This document shows positions 4,587 to 5,585 of a stretch of 5,585 nucleotides of DNA, in pieces. The DNA comes from Alphaproteobacteria bacterium (GTDB taxonomy: Bacteria > Pseudomonadota > Alphaproteobacteria > Micropepsales > Micropepsaceae), in the NCBI GenBank assembly GCA_015654715.1, contig JAATGK010000404.1, positions 1 to 5,585 of the forward strand. The letters are read 5' to 3'. The stretch's first letter is position 1. Each line of letters opens with the position of its first letter. A program made the translations under genes and the position numbers. The notes under the pieces were generated by a model. The model saw only the letters and a program-made list of their open reading frames with translations, did not search any database and was not told where the DNA came from.

Positions 4587-5138
4587 TTATTCGGCGTCTG
4601 ATGCGATTTGATGCTTGAGCAGGAACGGCACCTGACTGAACGAAAACAGCAGCGTCAGCGCGATGGCGCCGAAGGTGTGAAACGTGACCCACGCGCCATC
4701 GGAAAAGTTCCGCCATATCAATTCGTTGAGAAGCGCCATGCCGATGCAAAAGCCGCCGAAGCGGGCCGTCAGTACACGCCAGTTTTTCTCGTCAAGCGAG
4801 ATGGCCGCCTGAAATATGTATTTTATGAATATCCGGTTGAACGCGAGCCCACCCAGCAGCGTCACCGCGAATAGACCATAGATCATCGTGGGCTTCATTT
4901 TCATGAACATTTTGTCGTTCAGATAAAGCGTTAGCCCGCCGAAGATCAGCACGATCACCGCGGTCACCAGCGGCACCGGATGCAGCTTTCTGTCGAACAC
5001 ATAGCCCAGCACGACGGCGGCCACCGCGCCCGCCATCACCGCGGCCGTCGCCACTTTGAAATCGAATAGTCTGTATGCGATGAAAAACAGCAGCAGCGGG
5101 CCGAAGTCGACTAGGCTGCGTCTTAGTTGCGGATTCAT
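4587..5138 (-). CDS. yciB: Inner-membrane septation/envelope protein YciB (IspZ)
   Basis: This is a polytopic inner-membrane protein of the YciB/IspZ (intracellular septation protein A) family, implicated in cell envelope integrity and division; its biochemical role is not settled. At 183 aa the length is normal. Family blocks are LVDFGPLLLFFIAY (9-22), FGGLTLYLNDKMFMKMKPTMIYGLF (66-90) and NWRVLTARFGGFCIGMALLNELIWR (119-143), the last with the well-conserved N138 and E139. Hydrophobic segments lie at roughly 9-24, 28-48, 55-73, 84-105, 123-143 and 150-173. The ATG overlaps the ftsY stop (ATGA on the minus strand, 5135-5138) and follows a G-rich stretch, so it is probably translated by coupling to ftsY. 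The ftsY-yciB pairing is a common alphaproteobacterial arrangement. The gene is followed by about 210 bp before marR on the same strand, with no clear terminator. Confidence 0.94.
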   Translation of the reverse strand: MNPQLRRSLVDFGPLLLFFIAYRLFDFKVATAAVMAGAVAAVVLGYVFDRKLHPVPLVTAVIVLIFGGLTLYLNDKMFMKMKPTMIYGLFAVTLLGGLAFNRIFIKYIFQAAISLDEKNWRVLTARFGGFCIGMALLNELIWRNFSDGAWVTFHTFGAIALTLLFSFSQVPFLLKHQIASDAE

Positions 5139-5585
5139 GCCGCCCCCGTCAGCGCTTTGGCGAAGACATCCGCCGAAAAACTCTGCAGATCCTCTTCGTG
5201 CTCGCCGACGCCTATAAAATGGACAGGTATGCCGAACTTGGCCGCGAGTGCAACCAGGATACCGCCTTTGGCGGTGCCGTCCAACTTGGTCATCACCAAG
5301 CCGGTGAGCGGAACCGCGGCGGTGAAGGCTTCCACTTGCGACAGCGCATTCTGCCCGGTGGTCGCATCCAGGATCAAAAGTGTGCCGTGCGGTGCCGCGG
5401 GGTCCTGCTTCTTGAGAACGCGCACGATTTTTTCAAGCTCGGCCATCAGCCCGGCTTTGTTTTGCAGCCGCCCGGCGGTGTCGATCAACAAGACATCGGC
5501 GCCGGCTTGGCGCGCGCGGGTATAAGCATCGAAGCAAAGCCCGGCCGCATCGCCACCGGCGGCGCGCGAGACCACTTCGGCGCCC
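5135..5585 (-). CDS. ftsY: Signal recognition particle receptor FtsY, C-terminal part (5' truncated)
   Basis: FtsY is the membrane-associated GTPase receptor that receives ribosome-SRP complexes through Ffh and delivers them to the translocon. Only the last ~149 residues, within the GTPase (G) part of the NG domain, are in the window; the frame stays open to the right edge, and the GTG at 5573-5575 is an internal valine. Counting from that GTG, the motifs are GGDAAG (7-12), DTAGR (G3, 32-36), LILDATTGQNAL (67-78), TKLDGTAKGG (G4 and closing loop, 96-105) and IGVGEHEEDLQSF (G5 region, 121-133). The DARGG/TKLDG-type pattern separates SRP GTPases from other P-loop GTPases, and a gene next to yciB favours FtsY over Ffh; there is no C-terminal M domain, which rules out Ffh. 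The P-loop and the acidic N-terminal region lie outside. The stop overlaps the yciB start. Confidence 0.95.
   Translation of the reverse strand, partial: GAEVVSRAAGGDAAGLCFDAYTRARQAGADVLLIDTAGRLQNKAGLMAELEKIVRVLKKQDPAAPHGTLLILDATTGQNALSQVEAFTAAVPLTGLVMTKLDGTAKGGILVALAAKFGIPVHFIGVGEHEEDLQSFSADVFAKALTGAA

Overview
The window is a GC-rich, gene-dense chromosomal segment of an alphaproteobacterium. This is inferred from PhaR (the PHB/PHA-type regulator), a System I cytochrome c maturation operon (ccmABCD), YciB/IspZ next to ftsY, and a 1389-1431 palindrome resembling dispersed intergenic repeats that I associate with Hyphomicrobiales (Rhizobiales) and relatives. The gene content alone does not fix genus or family. 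Everything seen is chromosomal housekeeping or regulatory. There is no phage, transposase, CRISPR array, rRNA or tRNA.

Layout, left to right. (1) Positions 1-527, + strand: the C-terminal part of a c-di-GMP phosphodiesterase (EAL) domain, cut by the window edge. (2) Positions 549-1115, - strand: phaR, convergent with the EAL gene and only 21 bp from it. (3) Positions 1116-1450: a 335-bp divergent intergenic region with a cluster of TGC/GCA palindromes (candidate PhaR autoregulatory site), a 17-bp imperfect palindrome just before the phaR start, and the dispersed repeat just before ccmA. (4) Positions 1451-3596, + strand: ccmA-ccmB-ccmC-ccmD, a tightly packed operon. The ccmA/ccmB stop and start overlap (ATGA), the ccmC ribosome site overlaps the ccmB stop, and ccmD was recovered as a 49-codon gene. 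(5) Positions 3610-3861, + strand: an unrecognised 83-aa Pro/Ala-rich protein, in the place where many alphaproteobacteria carry ccmG/dsbE. (6) Positions 3870-4376, - strand: a MarR-family repressor with a good Shine-Dalgarno and several palindromes upstream. (7) Positions 4587-5138 and 5135-5585, - strand: yciB/ispZ, translationally coupled to the 3' end of ftsY, which is cut by the right edge.

How they work together: CcmA and CcmB form the ABC complex that, with CcmC and CcmD, charges the periplasmic chaperone CcmE with heme for c-type cytochrome assembly. CcmE, CcmF, CcmG and CcmH are not in the window. FtsY (signal recognition particle receptor) and YciB (inner-membrane/envelope protein) form a separate leftward transcription unit. 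PhaR is expected to repress PHA granule genes, none of which lie here. I see no convincing new multigene system. The best second-look items are the TGC/GCA cluster at phaR, the 83-aa gene replacing ccmG, the palindrome-rich marR upstream region, and the G7 tract at the ccmA/ccmB junction.
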